From the NCBI RefSeq assembly GCF_032854445.1, contig NC_088300.1, positions 52,738,984 through 52,802,983 of the forward strand: a stretch of 64,000 nt of DNA. Direction: 5' to 3'. Below the pieces are notes generated by a model that worked only from the letters and a program-made list of their open reading frames with translations, did no database searches and was not told where the DNA came from. The stretch comes from Liolophura sinensis. Lineage: Eukaryota; Mollusca; Polyplacophora; Chitonida; Chitonidae. Each line of letters opens with the position of its first letter. Positions within the stretch are counted from its first letter, which is position 1. Of this stretch, positions 1-12,330 are shown one piece after another. A program made the position numbers and the translations under genes.

Positions 1-1400
1 AAGACACAGGTATAACAGCGACATCTGTGTTGTAGCTACAGGGAAGATATAGGGGCATGGCAACTTAAGAAACTCACAGATTTTCTCAGTGTGTTTTCTG
101 ATTTTTAAAAAAGCCCCGAAGATGATGTGGAAAGATTTTGAAGTATCAGGCATTGATTGATCTTTGCTTTTTAAGCTGTCTAAAGACTTAACATTTGTTG
201 GATGGCATAACAGTCAAATTTTTACTGGAGCTTTTCAAACATTCACCACCAAAGAAATCTGACTGACATTGATCAGTAAATGTCTGTTTGATGGCGACTG
301 CTTTTTACATCGATTCCCAGCTCATGCAAGCCTGGATGTGTTTTTGCATTTTTTTCTCAGAGATATTTGCTCTTGCATCACTAGGTTTTCTATTGCGACT
401 AAGTGGTTGTTTTGGAAGATGGAGATTGATTTGGGAAATGCAGCACACTGCAACATGCTCAAGCAACCTTTAGCATGTTTGGATAGACTCTCAGCAAACC
501 GCAGTGATACGACCTCTGTATTGTTTCTTCACAATTACAACAACAATGATTTAATTTATATGGCAAAATCATCCAGGTGTTCGGTATACATTAGCCACGC
601 ACAAGTATTTATGAAACTCATTTTTTCTACAGGTTTAGTCTAACTGTTTGCGGTTGAAGAAATACACGGAAGAGGAAACTTTACTTATAACTGAGCTAGA
701 CCGAGGAAAAAAAAATTTATGTAAATTTGATGCCCTTAAAACTTTCTGTCTGCTGGACAGCTATTAGAGTGAGAACAATATATCCACCGTGTATGCCTTG
801 TGTTTTACTAGTTGGCTATTAAGGAATAGATAAATATGTCTGGAAGGCTGTGTTTTGCCTATTCAGTCTTGGGTGTACATGTTTCTAAGGAGATGTAACC
901 ACGGACAACAGCACTTTACATAACAATCTCTGACATTTGTCCAGCAGCCTTCTGGCTCGTTTTAAGTCAGGCCCATAAAATCATAAAGGGAAACAGTAGC
1001 AGTTTGTTGCTTCAGTGTTATTTGTGGTGGGCTGAATTATCCATAAGCTTATTTGGTGTGCCTCAGTGTTTTATGAGCAGTTCAAATTTGGTGCAGTTAA
1101 AATTGCAAAGATTTTGGAAATTGCTCCACATGGTTTGCATGTTTGGACTCCGGTAATAGGAATGGGGATACCAGAGTTAGTTTTCACAAGCTGAACGTGT
1201 ACAGTACATGAAGGCTGGTTGTTAATTTGCTTCCAAGATCCAATGTAAAATATTATTTTGAAGGAATCTGCAAAGGAAGTTATGTAATTCTGAATGTTTA
1301 CCACATTTAATAGATGGTATTACATGTACAAGCTGTTGTGTGCGTAGTATAATGTAACGTGTGCTATTATAGTGTAATTAATGAATGTAAATAAAGTAAA
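1..1400. other. Left-edge non-coding stretch, possible 3' UTR end
   Basis: No recognisable protein or RNA gene is visible. The longest open frame (269-643, 124 codons) has no family resemblance and overlaps a second frame in the same region. An AATAAA hexamer at 1390-1395 is followed by a T-rich and GT-rich stretch (about 1430-1470), an arrangement expected of a polyadenylation site. The region could therefore be the 3' UTR of a plus-strand gene lying to the left. This is inference from the hexamer alone; AT-rich DNA produces such hexamers by chance. Confidence 0.2.
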
Positions 1401-1489
1401 TTTAAAGCATTCAAAATCTTTCATGCCATATATACTTTTTTTGGCCTTAAGTGGTGTGGTGCTTCCTCTACCTAAGATCTTAGAGATTA

Positions 1490-1540
1490 CAGACCACATT
1501 TTGCTGGGGTCTACAGACTTAGACAGCCTTGTAAATCACG
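1490..1540 (+). repeat. Dispersed repeat, copy 1
   Basis: A stretch of about 50 bp containing ACCACATTTTG, TGGGGTCT and AGACAGCCTTGTAAA recurs at 2735-2785 in the same orientation with a few substitutions. It is part of an interspersed repeat of unknown class; its outer boundaries cannot be set from two copies. Confidence 0.6.
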
Positions 1541-2734
1541 CTTAGCCTAACAGCTTTCTGCTTGGATTGTGTTTGGAACACCCAGGGAATATAGTCCTCG
1601 CTCGCATATACCGTTTATATGTTGGTTTGTCATGCAGTCAAAATACTTCCTCAAGCCAATCAATCAAATCTGATATTGGCTGCCCATTGGATAACTCAAG
1701 GAAACCACGAGTGTCATTGGCCAGTTATGTCAGATCATTAAATCAATAATTGAATGGAAGACCCATTTTGTAAACAAGGAGTGGATGAAACTACTCTTGC
1801 ATAGTTCCTTTAATTGTCTTTAAGATATTGTAAAAAAGAAAAATAAACCTGCAAAAACAGATCTATTAGTTTTTGCATACCAAGTACATTGTTTCAGTAA
1901 ACCTTGTTTGTGCCTGTGACAATCAGCTGCTATAGGCAGTTTTTGTTCGACTCCATGCCTTTGTGGACTAATTCACAACACATCACCTTCATCAAGTATT
2001 TAGGCTTTCTTTGACAGCACAATTAGCTTAATAAAAATATATGAGCAAAGATTGCTGTGAACATTTACTTAGATTGAGGTCAGCTGCCGGTTGGAGATAT
2101 GTCAAGTCAAAGCTTGTGTGCTCATACAGAAATTGTTAGCCTCAGTTTAACCAGATGAGAAACTGTGAAAAGAACCATATGCCCACGGATTAGGCAGGAA
2201 ATGAACAACTAGTGTTGAATGCCTGATAGTCGTGCCTCTTGGCTTAATCACTTCGTATGTATACAGTGTAGCTATTGTATGTATTCATAAGGTCCTTGAA
2301 ACCCAGTTGTTGCATGTGTATGTAAACGCCATGGTCTGGAGAGTGGTGATGTCTGACAGCAGACATATACATGCATTTATTATGATAGTTATTTGATGTG
2401 ATTAGTGTTTAACAACTACCCACAGAACTGTCAAATCCGACCAGCTAGCCTGGGTCCAGGGGCTGCAGACCCCTGCTTGGGTGCATGCAGGGCAAATTTC
2501 TGGTGGGGGGTCTGGAAAATGGTTTTGTGTATTTTTAACTGTATATTGCAAGTACAGTATATATATATACAGAAGTTAACACATACATGCATTTGTATTA
2601 GATGAAAACGTGCAACAGTGTTATGAGGCATTTCTTTTTTTTTACAAAAAAATGTGAGTTTTAATACACTGACAATGAGAACATGATTTTTAATTTAAAA
2701 TGTGAGACTTCCATCAAAAACCCCTTTTTTTTAA
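1541..2734. other. Non-coding stretch, nothing assigned
   Basis: No gene was recognised. A short GC-richer patch near 2440-2520 contains the near-palindrome CAGGGGCTGCAGACCCCTG (2456-2474) and runs of G; it resembles part of a dispersed element but has no second copy in the window. Short TA-rich runs follow at about 2555-2570. Confidence 0.4.
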
Positions 2735-2785
2735 AGACCACATTTTGTTGGGGTCTGCTGACTGAGACAGCCTTGTAAAATCACA
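2735..2785 (+). repeat. Dispersed repeat, copy 2
   Basis: This matches the stretch at 1490-1540, sharing ACCACATTTTG, TGGGGTCT and GAGACAGCCTTGTAAA. The copies are in direct orientation about 1.25 kb apart. The element type is unknown. Confidence 0.6.
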
Positions 2786-4401
2786 AATCAGCTGCATATA
2801 TGTTTCTTTGCCTGTCGGCTACTGAACATAATCTGTTGGTCAGTGTGTCAAATTTTTGACATCCCAGCTATTCTTTATTATGGGCCATGCACTTGTACAA
2901 TGGACATTATGCGTTAATGGAAATTTGTATATATAAATGTACTTAAGTCGATTCAAGATTTTTGGTGGAGGAAACCAAGCATATAGGCCTTCATGCAACT
3001 ATTATAATAAGAAATGTAGCGATACATAAATAGGATTTTAAGTCCGCTACATGTAGGCTTGTAGGTCTGCTACATACTTGTGAGTGTGTAAGCCTAAACT
3101 CCAGCAAGCTATTTGCCATTAACACCATTCAGTGCCGGCAGCAGCTGCATGCAATTAGGAAAGTCTGTTGGGTATCTGAATACTGTTTTGCTTGAACTTT
3201 TTGCAAACTTGTTCAAATGTTCCACCTTATTAAAATTCCTGATATCTGAACAAGAAGTAAGTTCTCTAGCTCTGGTGCACATGCAGTCTTGTGAAACATT
3301 AGGTACATTAATCATGCAGCGTTAGAATTTAGACATTTCAATGCCAGATTCCGCATAAGCCATTGCAGCTAATGTGTGTCGCTCTGGCAAATGGGAGGCC
3401 CAACAATTGCAGGCACTCTGCTACCCTAACCAGTTGCTTTTTATCAGCCTTGCGTGTTTTTTTTTTTGTTTGTTTTTTTTGGCCATTAAGCGCCAAGGTT
3501 GTCCCACAGGCTGAATAATGACTACAGAGTAGACACTTTTGAGTCAGATTGAACAGAAGCAGAACGTTTTCCTGGCTTCCCTCAAAATATTGATTGCTTC
3601 TTACAGTGACTAACAAATTTCAGATTGGCACTGTGAGATGATGGCATGTTTGGTAGTATTATATGTGCTCCAGTTATATCTGGAGCTTCTCGGTACATGC
3701 TGTAGTTTTGATTTCATTCACAGAAGGAATTGCCGAAAATATCCCATCATGCCATGCTTGAAGGCTGGTTAAGCTAGAGGCATTGATGGGGGCAAAATCA
3801 GGGTGCTTGCCTCATCACTGGCAGCTTCATTAGGAAACAGATTACGTATAAATATTCATGAAGCTGTTCACTGATAGGGGACATGTGATATGCTCTTGCA
3901 GATTTTGTGATGATAATGGCTGTAACTATATGATTACTATCGCCCTGTAAAGCAGTAATTGTCTTTAGTTTCTCAGAAAGTGTGTATGTGCCATTTTGAA
4001 AGCACAAAAGGTTTTTGCCGTACTGAGAAAATAAATATAATCCTATCAGCTCTTCTAATTTCAGTAAAATGGGATAATGTCACAGGCCTGATATGTAGTA
4101 TCAAAGCTTTGTGGAAGGAGGGCACTAGTTTAAAGTGTATTTATAGTGACATGTGTTTGCTTTTTTTTTTTCATTAGAAGCTTCTAATGGAGGCTGCCTA
4201 CCATCAGATGACTATAGCATGTTCTTTGAGTCTATAAGTACAGGCTATCAGAGGTACATGTGATGTTATAGGCCCTCTCTTCAACTGTAGCTGTTACGTT
4301 CAGAAGGGTTCAGACGGGACATAGAGACAGGGAGCTGAGTTACAGAATCCTATGTAATTATGTCTTTACAATCTAGCTAATTTCTCTAATCTTGCCCACA
4401 G
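2786..4401. other. Non-coding stretch, nothing assigned
   Basis: AT-rich sequence with short T runs and TACATGTA palindromes. The open frames here are under 95 codons, overlap on opposite strands and show no family resemblance. The right end is a convincing splice-acceptor-like tract: pyrimidine-rich sequence ending CCCACAG at 4401. Confidence 0.4.
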
Positions 4402-4907
4402 AAGACCCACAGTGTCAGACAGACAGGACACTGCGGCTGGCTGTCGATATATGTTGGCATAAAAGTCAGTTGGACGTGTTGTGGTGTTGACTGCTAGCCC
4501 CTCCGTGGACAGGCTCTTCTGCTAGCAGGATTGTCCTCGCCCAGATCGCCAATAATCTGGACCAGCTTGCAGACAAGTGGTCGGAGACTTTGAATAGCGT
4601 GCCGTGGTAACTCGCTGCCTTAAGTCTGTCTGATCAAGGAAGAGATAGCTCAAAGATCCAGAAACATCACAGCGTCTTTCTTTCTGTACTTCAGGGAAGC
4701 GGCAATATTTGCCGAGTTCATTCTTCCGTAAAGTCCCTTTCTGAGAGATTGTATTGGTTTTTTTTTACGCAGTTCCTACTCCTCCAACGCGCCATTATCT
4801 TGGCTCTTGAAGGAGGTCGCTGGCTTTCAGTTCCTCGGGTGTGAACACTGCTGGAAACTGGACACTGCTTGAAGAGTGGAGGAATTCCAATTCTGTATCC
4901 GAGGGGG
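4402..4907 (+). other. Candidate non-coding leader exon
   Basis: This block has visibly higher GC content than its flanks. It is bounded on the left by a pyrimidine-rich tract ending in CAG (4399-4401) and on the right by a donor-like GGTAAGC (GT at 4908-4909). The plus-strand frames I followed are interrupted by stops, so if it is an exon it is probably untranslated. Alternatively the left edge is not an acceptor and transcription starts inside, for example downstream of CATAAAAG at 4459-4466. The coding gene at 52.2 kb needs an upstream non-coding exon, because its first coding exon starts at a splice acceptor. This block is one candidate, but the implied intron of about 47 kb is unproven. 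Confidence 0.25.
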
Positions 4908-4909
4908 GT

Positions 4910-5642
4910 AAGCATTCATTTATCTTTGGTATCATAGGCAGCTTGTCGTTTGTCATCAAAGGCAGTGTTACATGTAGTTTGATTGACCTGTGTTATGAAA
5001 TGTGAGTGTCCTGTATTGAGTATCTGGGAATTAACAGCTACTTCAGGTGTTCAGTTGCCCTCTTGTGCTACTTCACTGTTACTTTCTGTAACATTGTGTA
5101 AAGAGATTGCTTAGTTCGGACAACAGTTTTTCTTCCTTCTCTGTCAGTCCTTAGATTAACTTTGACAGTGCCTGGCTGCATATTCTCTCTTATCACCTTT
5201 CATACGCTCTAGACATCCTCAGCCGAGAGAGATAATCAGTGTCAGTTGGAATTGAATCAGTGTTATAGCTATTTTTCTAGTTCAGGCCTGTATTTCAGAA
5301 TATTTGTCTGTCAGCCCACGTATTACACAGTGTCGTCTGTAATTGTGATGTCATTATGTCTGTGTTTCATTTGTTTACTTAAGTCTCAGAGTATTGCATA
5401 TGTGTAAAAGTATGTCCATTTATGCTAATTTTTATTCTTATTATTTTTTTAAGTAGAAGGTTCATATGCGTTTAGGACAAAAGTTCGTGCAGAATAGGTA
5501 ATGCAGACATTTTTTGGGTGTAAACCTTCTCTCTGTAAATCACATGTATAAAGTAAGGTAAATGAACAGTGTTAATATTGGGTGTAAGAGAATGTGGTAT
5601 GCAGACTAAACTCTACACCAAATAATATTACATGTATGGTCC
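4910..5642. other. Non-coding stretch, nothing assigned
   Basis: No open frame of interest and no recognised repeat. If the block at 4402-4907 is an exon, this is the beginning of its intron. Confidence 0.4.
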
Positions 5643-5864
5643 AGGTACTGATTCCACGAAGCCATTTCTGATTTAAGTAAAAATTTAATACCTCTTTACA
5701 GTGTGTAGTTTTTTGGCTTTGGAAGTGGAAATTTGGACACTTTTGTCTTTTGCTGATACTGATGAGGTGGAAAAAAATTTCAATTTCCAAAGTCGAAAAA
5801 TAAGCTTTATGATCGTTTTTCAGTTTTTAACTGAAGTCAGAAATGGCTTTGTGGAATCGGCCCC
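5643..5864. mobile_element. MITE-like element with long imperfect terminal inverted repeats
   Basis: The left arm, GATTCCACGAAGCCATTTCT (from 5650), is matched in inverted orientation by AGAAATGGCTTTGTGGAATC (ending at 5858). Extended arms of about 40 bp also pair ACTTAAATC-type and GAAGTC-type sequence. The interior is about 130 bp, AT-rich and has no transposase. This size and form fit a non-autonomous DNA transposon. A sequence resembling one arm occurs again at 8401-8438. The superfamily cannot be named, because a target-site duplication is not obvious. Confidence 0.6.
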
Positions 5865-7210
5865 TGAATGCTAAGAAAGGGTATGGATATATTATTAGAT
5901 ATATAGCTCTTATACATATATGTAAAGTTCACATACAAATAAAATTAGTCATCAGTGTAATAAGTCATCAGTGTTACAACATTACAAGTATACATTTGGT
6001 TTTATACAGAGACGTATTGATTTTCATATTCATTGATGAATGACTAAACGCCTAGATACCAGAATGCAATGTCTGTGTGAAAAAAAGGGGAAAAAAAATT
6101 GTTAAATTTTTTATTCATTTTACATCTTTTGTGTTGAGGCAGAGGTTATCTCGTTGAAGATTATATTGTATTCTGCAGTTGTGAATTGTATAGCCTGGTC
6201 TATTTTTCTACTGTGGGTGGCCAGATGAAGGATAAGGGCAGACTGGGTCTTGAATCTGTTTAGCACGGCTGAGGCTTAGTTGGCTCTATCAGCACATATA
6301 GTCAGCTTCACAACACAGGCCATATCCAGTTTTACCCCCCTTTTTACAGCAGATTATCCATTTTAGCCTGTCAAATCGATTGTCCTTTAGCTACCATCAT
6401 CTTCCAGAAATAATTGACGTTTTAATTTGCCAACAAAATTTGCTGCTGTACTTGCCTGATAAAATTCTAAGCAGATTAGTTTTATGTGAAATAAAATATC
6501 CCCATGTCAACATTTTCCAAACTCAAGTACATGTGTTGCAGTTTGTTTGTTTTTTGCCCCATCAACTGGTATTTTAGTTGACACTGTGAATTTGGGGAGA
6601 AGGAAGTTCAGTATTTTTATTAAATTATATGCGCGATTTCCTTGTTAGGGGAAGGAATTAATTTTTTGATTTAACCTTGAAAAGGTCATATGTTCACATA
6701 TATCTGTGGGAACAAACAAAAGATTAAAGATTAAAATGTCAAAGATAAACAGGAAATTCTGTAGCTGTTTTTACATGTGTGAGCTCTAACTATTAGCTGT
6801 GCTGTGAACAGTGCAGCGTTTGTGTGACAGTGCAATGTGTTGTTTCTCCGGTGGAGGTGGAGCACTCAATTGCACTTTGCCTGCCTTAGTCTCTCCAATA
6901 TACATATTAAGTTGAAATTGCCAAGATAACCCAGGGATTAAAGCTTTTAGTAATACATGGATATGAGTGATTTTGCAGTGATTCTGTGGCTACTGACAGA
7001 ATACAGTTTGTAACAGGATCCAACATTCAGGATAGAAATCTTGTCTCAAAATAAAGCTTTTCTGTACTACATCACAACATAGAAGCAAAATGCCGGGCCA
7101 GTAACGCATTATATTTTTTAAAATATGCCTGAACACATAAATCATTGTTTGTCTTTCCTCTTGCCATTTTTTTTTTTTAATTAAGGCAATTGTATAAAAT
7201 GCCCCGCACA
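5865..7210. other. Non-coding stretch, nothing assigned
   Basis: AT-rich sequence with scattered short open frames (65 codons or fewer) of no recognisable family. No structured repeat was seen. Confidence 0.4.
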
Positions 7211-7233
7211 GAGAGAGAGAGAGAGAGAGAGAG
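7211..7233. repeat. (GA)n microsatellite
   Basis: About eleven uninterrupted GA dinucleotides. Confidence 0.95.
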
Positions 7234-8400
7234 CGAGCTGACTGAGAAAGTGTGGCGCCAATGTCAGTGTCTGCTTGAAATTTTTTTTTTAATTTACCTC
7301 AGATTTCAGTTGGACGTGGTGGGTACATTTAGTATTTAAGGGCACGCAGTGGCAATCAGTGATTTGTCAGATAAACTTCTTTGCCTTACAAGTTCAAGTT
7401 TACACTAATACCTGGATGCCCTTAATCGTAAGTGTAGTGCACTTGCAGAAAGCTGTTTAACATGTATCATACATTGTCTCGATTTTAAGTTAGACCAGTT
7501 TGTTAAGTTTGTTACAAAACCAGCCATCCTTTGCAGAAATAAAATGGGTTGTGCATACGTGTACTTGCTGGAAAGGGACTGAGGGGTGGGTTTTATGAAG
7601 TTATACTGTAACACTGAACTGTGTAACAGGAATGAATGTTTTGTTTTTTGTGGGAAGGTAATAATTGAAGCATTGTTTTATTTTCGTTTGTGTTATTACC
7701 TATCTTAGCCATGAACATCTTATAGGTACTTCAGCATTGAGTTCATAGGTGGTATATTTAGCTCCATAATAATTAAATATAATGAGAATCCCAGAGTTTT
7801 ATCCAGTATTGATCTTTAATTTGTGTTTCTGTGATGGTGTACGCCACATGGGTATGGTGTTAGGGAAATTTGTCTTACAACTGGAGAGGCTTCGATTGAT
7901 TAGAGTAAATGATGGATGACAATTAGAATGGCTAGTTTAGTTTCCTGACCACTTAGAGACAATTGCTGGCTGCTCTTAGGGATTAAAATGACCACATATT
8001 TGTTGGTATGTAAGGGGTCATGACACACTGCAGAGCTGTTCAAAACAAAGATGGCTGATCTGGTGGCCTATAGCTTTATTCCGCCCTCAACTAACATATA
8101 AGAATTACACAATACACAAGCTTCCTTTATAAGATCATTGTTGCAGAATTGAAGCTTATGTAATATTTTCAGTTTTGTTCTACAAGACCCAACACTGTGC
8201 AATGTCATAACATCAGCAATGTCAGATTGCAACGAGTGTTCAGCACAGTGAGTTCAGACCACAGACAGGCCTAGTATATGTCGGGTCTGCCGAAAATGTG
8301 GAAAACAGCTTATTGGAAATGTGATTTAAAACATCGAGGACACTTAACAAGTGCCATGTTAAGACAAATATGCCAAATTTACACTACGTTGGATTATATT
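7234..8400. other. Non-coding stretch, nothing assigned
   Basis: AT-rich DNA without a recognisable gene or repeat. Confidence 0.4.
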
Positions 8401-8438
8401 TAAACTGAAGGCAAAAATTGTTTTGTGGAATTGGCCCA
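8401..8438. repeat. Solo arm of the MITE-like family
   Basis: TAAACTGAAGGCAAAAATTG followed by TTTTGTGGAATTGGCCC resembles the right terminal arm of the inverted-repeat element at 5643-5864. The facing arm was not found nearby, so this is probably a truncated or decayed copy. Confidence 0.45.
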
Positions 8439-9386
8439 AGCTTCTCATAGTTAGTATATGGTGGCATTTTGTGAAGACTGAATACGTGAAGGTTGTCACC
8501 TGTTGGGTCACAGTGGCCATTAGTTCATGGTGGATGTATTAGCAGACTTGTGAATTGCCACTGTTGTAATGACCACTGACAAGCCAGAGTGTATTACATG
8601 CAGGACATTCACGTAAATGTCGCTGTTAACTTGTCAGTTAGCGACGGGACTAATGGCAAAGACCATGCAAGCCTTACAGCTCTATTACTTTCACTCTTTG
8701 ACTGCACCAAGGCAAAGCCTATTCTGTGTTGGTGATCATTTATAGAGAGAGTTGTGAGGATTTGTTTTGCAGTGCACATGTATACTAACCTTAATGGTGT
8801 ATTCAACAGTTAACCATATGTAAGGTTTACTTTGTTGGGAAAGGGCACGTTGGGGTCTGTCATGAATTATGCTTTGGTCTTTTGCCTTTTAGGCATTTTG
8901 TGAGACATACATGTGAACATGGTTGTTGGGCATTTCAAAATTTTATTATATATTTTCAATTTCCATACATCTGACTAATTCTTTTACAGCTATAACTTAA
9001 TTACGGTTATATCGTTTCCTGCATCAGATGTTAGATTGTTATTGATATATATTTTTTATCTAATCGGAGATATAATTAATACTGTGGTTCATTTATATAG
9101 AATTACCCTACATTTCCTGTATGCCCTAATTCCTCAACCTCTTTAACCTCCTTCGGGACCAATATTTTAAAACATTCCGAGAGAAATATGGGGTGTAGAG
9201 AAATAAGTTGCACAGTTTTTTTAAGCTTGCATCTTTAGAGACACACGCAAATCTTTTTATCATCATTTTCATAATAATTGTATACATAAATTCCATTGAA
9301 CAAAAGTGCTAAAGAGGTTGAATAGGTGGAGAATTTACGTTATTATATAAAGTGTAGAATCCCAGTCCGTCTGGCATATGCAGAGG
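8439..9386. other. Non-coding stretch, nothing assigned
   Basis: No gene or structured repeat was recognised. The open frame that enters the 54-bp array starts at 9326, within this stretch. Confidence 0.4.
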
Positions 9387-9655
9387 TGAAGTCTGGTCAG
9401 GTAAACCTGACCCCTACGACACGTGGAAGTGAAGTAGTTGTGAAGTTTGGTCAGGTAAACCTGACCCCTACGACACGTGGAAGTGAAGTAGTTGTGAAGT
9501 TTGGTCAGGTAAACCTGACTCCTATGACACGTGGAAGTGAAGTAGTTGTGAAGTTTGGTCAGGTAAACCTGACCCCTACGACACGTGGAAGTGAAGTAGT
9601 TGTGAAGTTTGGTCAGGTAAACCTGACCCCTACGACACGTGGAAGTGAAGTAGCT
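9387..9655 (+). repeat. 54-bp minisatellite, five units, each with an E-box and an inverted repeat
   Basis: Five near-identical 54-bp units begin with GGTCAGG at 9395, 9449, 9503, 9557 and 9611; the third differs at two positions. Every unit contains the inverted repeat GTCAGGTAAACCTGAC (7-bp arms, 2-bp centre) followed by ACACGTGG, which includes the E-box hexamer CACGTG. Because 54 is a multiple of three, an ATG frame at 9326-9700 (124 codons) stays open and reads as an 18-residue repeat. I see no evidence that it is translated. A role as a homotypic binding-site cluster is inference. Confidence 0.9.
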
Positions 9656-9744
9656 CTGAGGATAAATAACAGTGCTGTCGTTATTCGCTGTATCTCATAA
9701 TATTACAACCATAGGGTGGACGGACATCAAATCTGACAAAAATA

Positions 9745-9974
9745 TGCAGCACAATAACCCAAAAGTCTCTCACAAATGCCATCTCTGTGAGTTCATGTCC
9801 AGCTCATCCTGACTTCCTTGCCATTCATATGTTGGAAGATCTGCAAGGAACCTGCGGATGGTCGTGGATTTCCACTGAGTTCTGTCCAGTTTCCTCTCAC
9901 CATAATACTGCCCGGCGTCATGTTAGTGAAATATGCTTGACTACGTCATAATGCACCAATGAAATAAATAAACA
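9745..9974 (+). mobile_element. tRNA-derived SINE, family A (decayed head)
   Basis: The body matches the complete copy at 30624-30891: TGTGAGTTCA (B-box position), TGGTCGTGG, TTTCCTCTCACCATAATAC, GTGAAATATGCTTGA, and a tail CACCAATGAAATAAATAAA. The tRNA-like A-box end is too diverged to recognise. SINEs are RNA-polymerase-III-derived, non-autonomous retroelements. Confidence 0.8.
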
Positions 9975-12074
9975 CTTGACATGAAGAAGTGGCATGTCAT
10001 ACTTGGCTTACAAATATAGTGATTGTATCAGACATCACTGTCAGAGAATCACTGTGATTTGTCCTGAGCATTTAATAAGGACGTACAGTACATGTAAGTT
10101 CTGCTGTATATGTGTATTTAGTTTGTTTCAAATGGCTTTACTGTAACATGTATGTATGAAGGAATGAATAGCATTATCTAAGTTGATGACAGTACATTTG
10201 TGTTAATTATTGTATATAATTAACAGCCAAATTAATCTCTGCGGATCTTCATTAGCAGGCATATTTTGGGCTCTATCAATCAAGTGAACCAGTTTTACAA
10301 TCATAAGCTGAGTGAGGAAATTGAAGTATTGATAAGCCAGTATGTGTTTGAGAAACATTCTGTGACCAGTGACTGTGGATCACTGTCTAAACTGACTGAT
10401 ACACATGTACTAGCTGTTGTATATATATGTAAGTCATATAGGGATTGACTGCAGGTATAGATTTTGGTTAAATGAGGGATGTCGACCTTGACCTTTCCCT
10501 GTAGATGTTTGCCTAACACATCTTAGGGTCTTAGCAGAGAATGAGGAGTATCAATCAACTTGATGGTTCATCATTCAGCGCATTCTGATGGCCTGCCAGA
10601 AATTACAAGCTACTTCAGCCCTCTCCTCACCAGAGTGCACAGTGCAGCAGCAATTTCGCCGACATTCCCGAGCACATTTCCTGAATATCAAGTGGATTTG
10701 TTCTGTTATGGTGGCTATAATCTACCATTAGAACAAGTGGCATTGTGCACATGAGGAGGAGATACTCTTCATCCTGTCAATGCGTCCAAACTGAGGAAAG
10801 TTTACAGCATCACCACTGGATAAATTTCCAGAATTTAGAACTGGTATAAATAAGCTGGGATATCGGGAAATATCCGAGATCTGGAGGATCGAGGGTGGGG
10901 TGGAGTAAAAATACTTCCTTCATACTATGTAGTCTTAATTTCTTAAAAAGCAACAAATAGAAGATCCAACCAAATGAATAAATAACAAAAAGACGGCTAC
11001 TTAGACTTGACACATGTATGCTTCTATCAAGATGCTTGCAACAGATTTGTGACTTAATTTATAATGTGTGAAGATGATTAGCTTCTTTGGATGTTGATAG
11101 TTTGATTCACATAATAAATGAATTTTTTATTTAAGAAACACAACACAAGTTCGGAATAATTGTGTTGATTTCAGCATTGTCACAAAATGAAACATTAAAG
11201 ATTTGGGGGATGTTTGTTAATCTACATGTCCCTTGATATAAAGAACCAATATTCAAGATATGGAAATTAATAATGATCAACATGTATGTTTGCTGTTTTC
11301 CAATATTTTTTCAGATTGAATTAACAGTTGTTGATTTTTAATTGTCTTGAATCTGACTTATCTAGTATGATTAATGTGCTCTTGCTAATAGACTATTCAT
11401 AAATATGTGTACATTTAGAATAAAATATTGGTTTTGATTCTAGCTTTGTGTATGTATGAAAAAAACCTTAAAGACTTTTGCCATCTGAATGCAGAAGTGG
11501 CTCTAAATTATTCATAAATGGCGACGTAAAATCAGCGTTTTTACGCATTGCTTCTCTGACAATAACAGTTGGGGAAATGTCATTGTCATCATTTAGATCT
11601 ACTGAACAAGCCTCTACCGATAAGAGGTAACAGATACCGGGTAAAAGCTTAGGCTGGTGTGCATGAAAGCATTTCAGGCACTATAATAATGGGAAGTCCT
11701 GTTAGATTACATTTTTTATGGTCACTGCCCAGCAGTCTTGAAGATAAGCTATTCAATCAGATCATACTGCTAAATATTTGGACAAATTGTTTTTCGCTTC
11801 CATGCATGCACAGGCAAACATGCTAATTAGGGATGGCGAATCTCTCCAGCACAAACCTGGATCATCTCAAACATTTTCAGCCTTTGTTACGAATGTGTGT
11901 GTTGTACCTGTATGTATGGCCTTACAACAAAAAACTGAGTGTTTCAAAGTGTGTGCATGTATAAAGTAAATTTGTACATGTTCCATAAAACTGACTGCTG
12001 TCCATGTGATAAATCTGTCAGTAAAGGTATATGTGTTAAACAGCAATCAGATTAGTACATTTTTGTATAACTAA
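9975..12074. other. Non-coding stretch, nothing assigned
   Basis: No gene recognised. At 11524-11550 a short hairpin (CGTAAAA ... TTTTACG) is visible. AT content is high, and the open frames are short and overlap on both strands. Confidence 0.4.
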
Positions 12075-12330
12075 GGTGAAAGATCTTCAGTCTGGGAGAG
12101 TCTGGGTTCAACCCTGATTTGTGTCATACTTAATGCTTATATATAACCTAAGGGGATAGGCCAAGTACTGGTCTGCAAGTGTCCTGTGTCAGTTTATCGT
12201 GCATAGACCAGGCCCTTCTAAAGGCAGCACTGAAAATATATGTTGGCACTGGACAACCTTCTACAAGGAATCATTGTGTGGAAAATAATTGTACAAGCAA
12301 TGTTAAACCATGCAAACAAACAAATTACAT
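12075..12330 (+). mobile_element. Possible SINE, family C
   Basis: GGGTTCAACCCT near 12110 resembles a tRNA B-box. The block ends about 200 bp later in TGTTAAACCATGCAAACAAA, a simple CAAA-rich tail of the kind that terminates SINEs. There is no second copy in the window to confirm it. This is an inference from the box and tail arrangement. Confidence 0.4.

Noticed and set aside
9326-9700. 124-codon plus frame with an 18-residue repeat as a secreted or repeat protein
   Set aside because: It has no signal peptide and no splice context, and the frame is open because the unit is 54 bp. It is kept only as a repeat.
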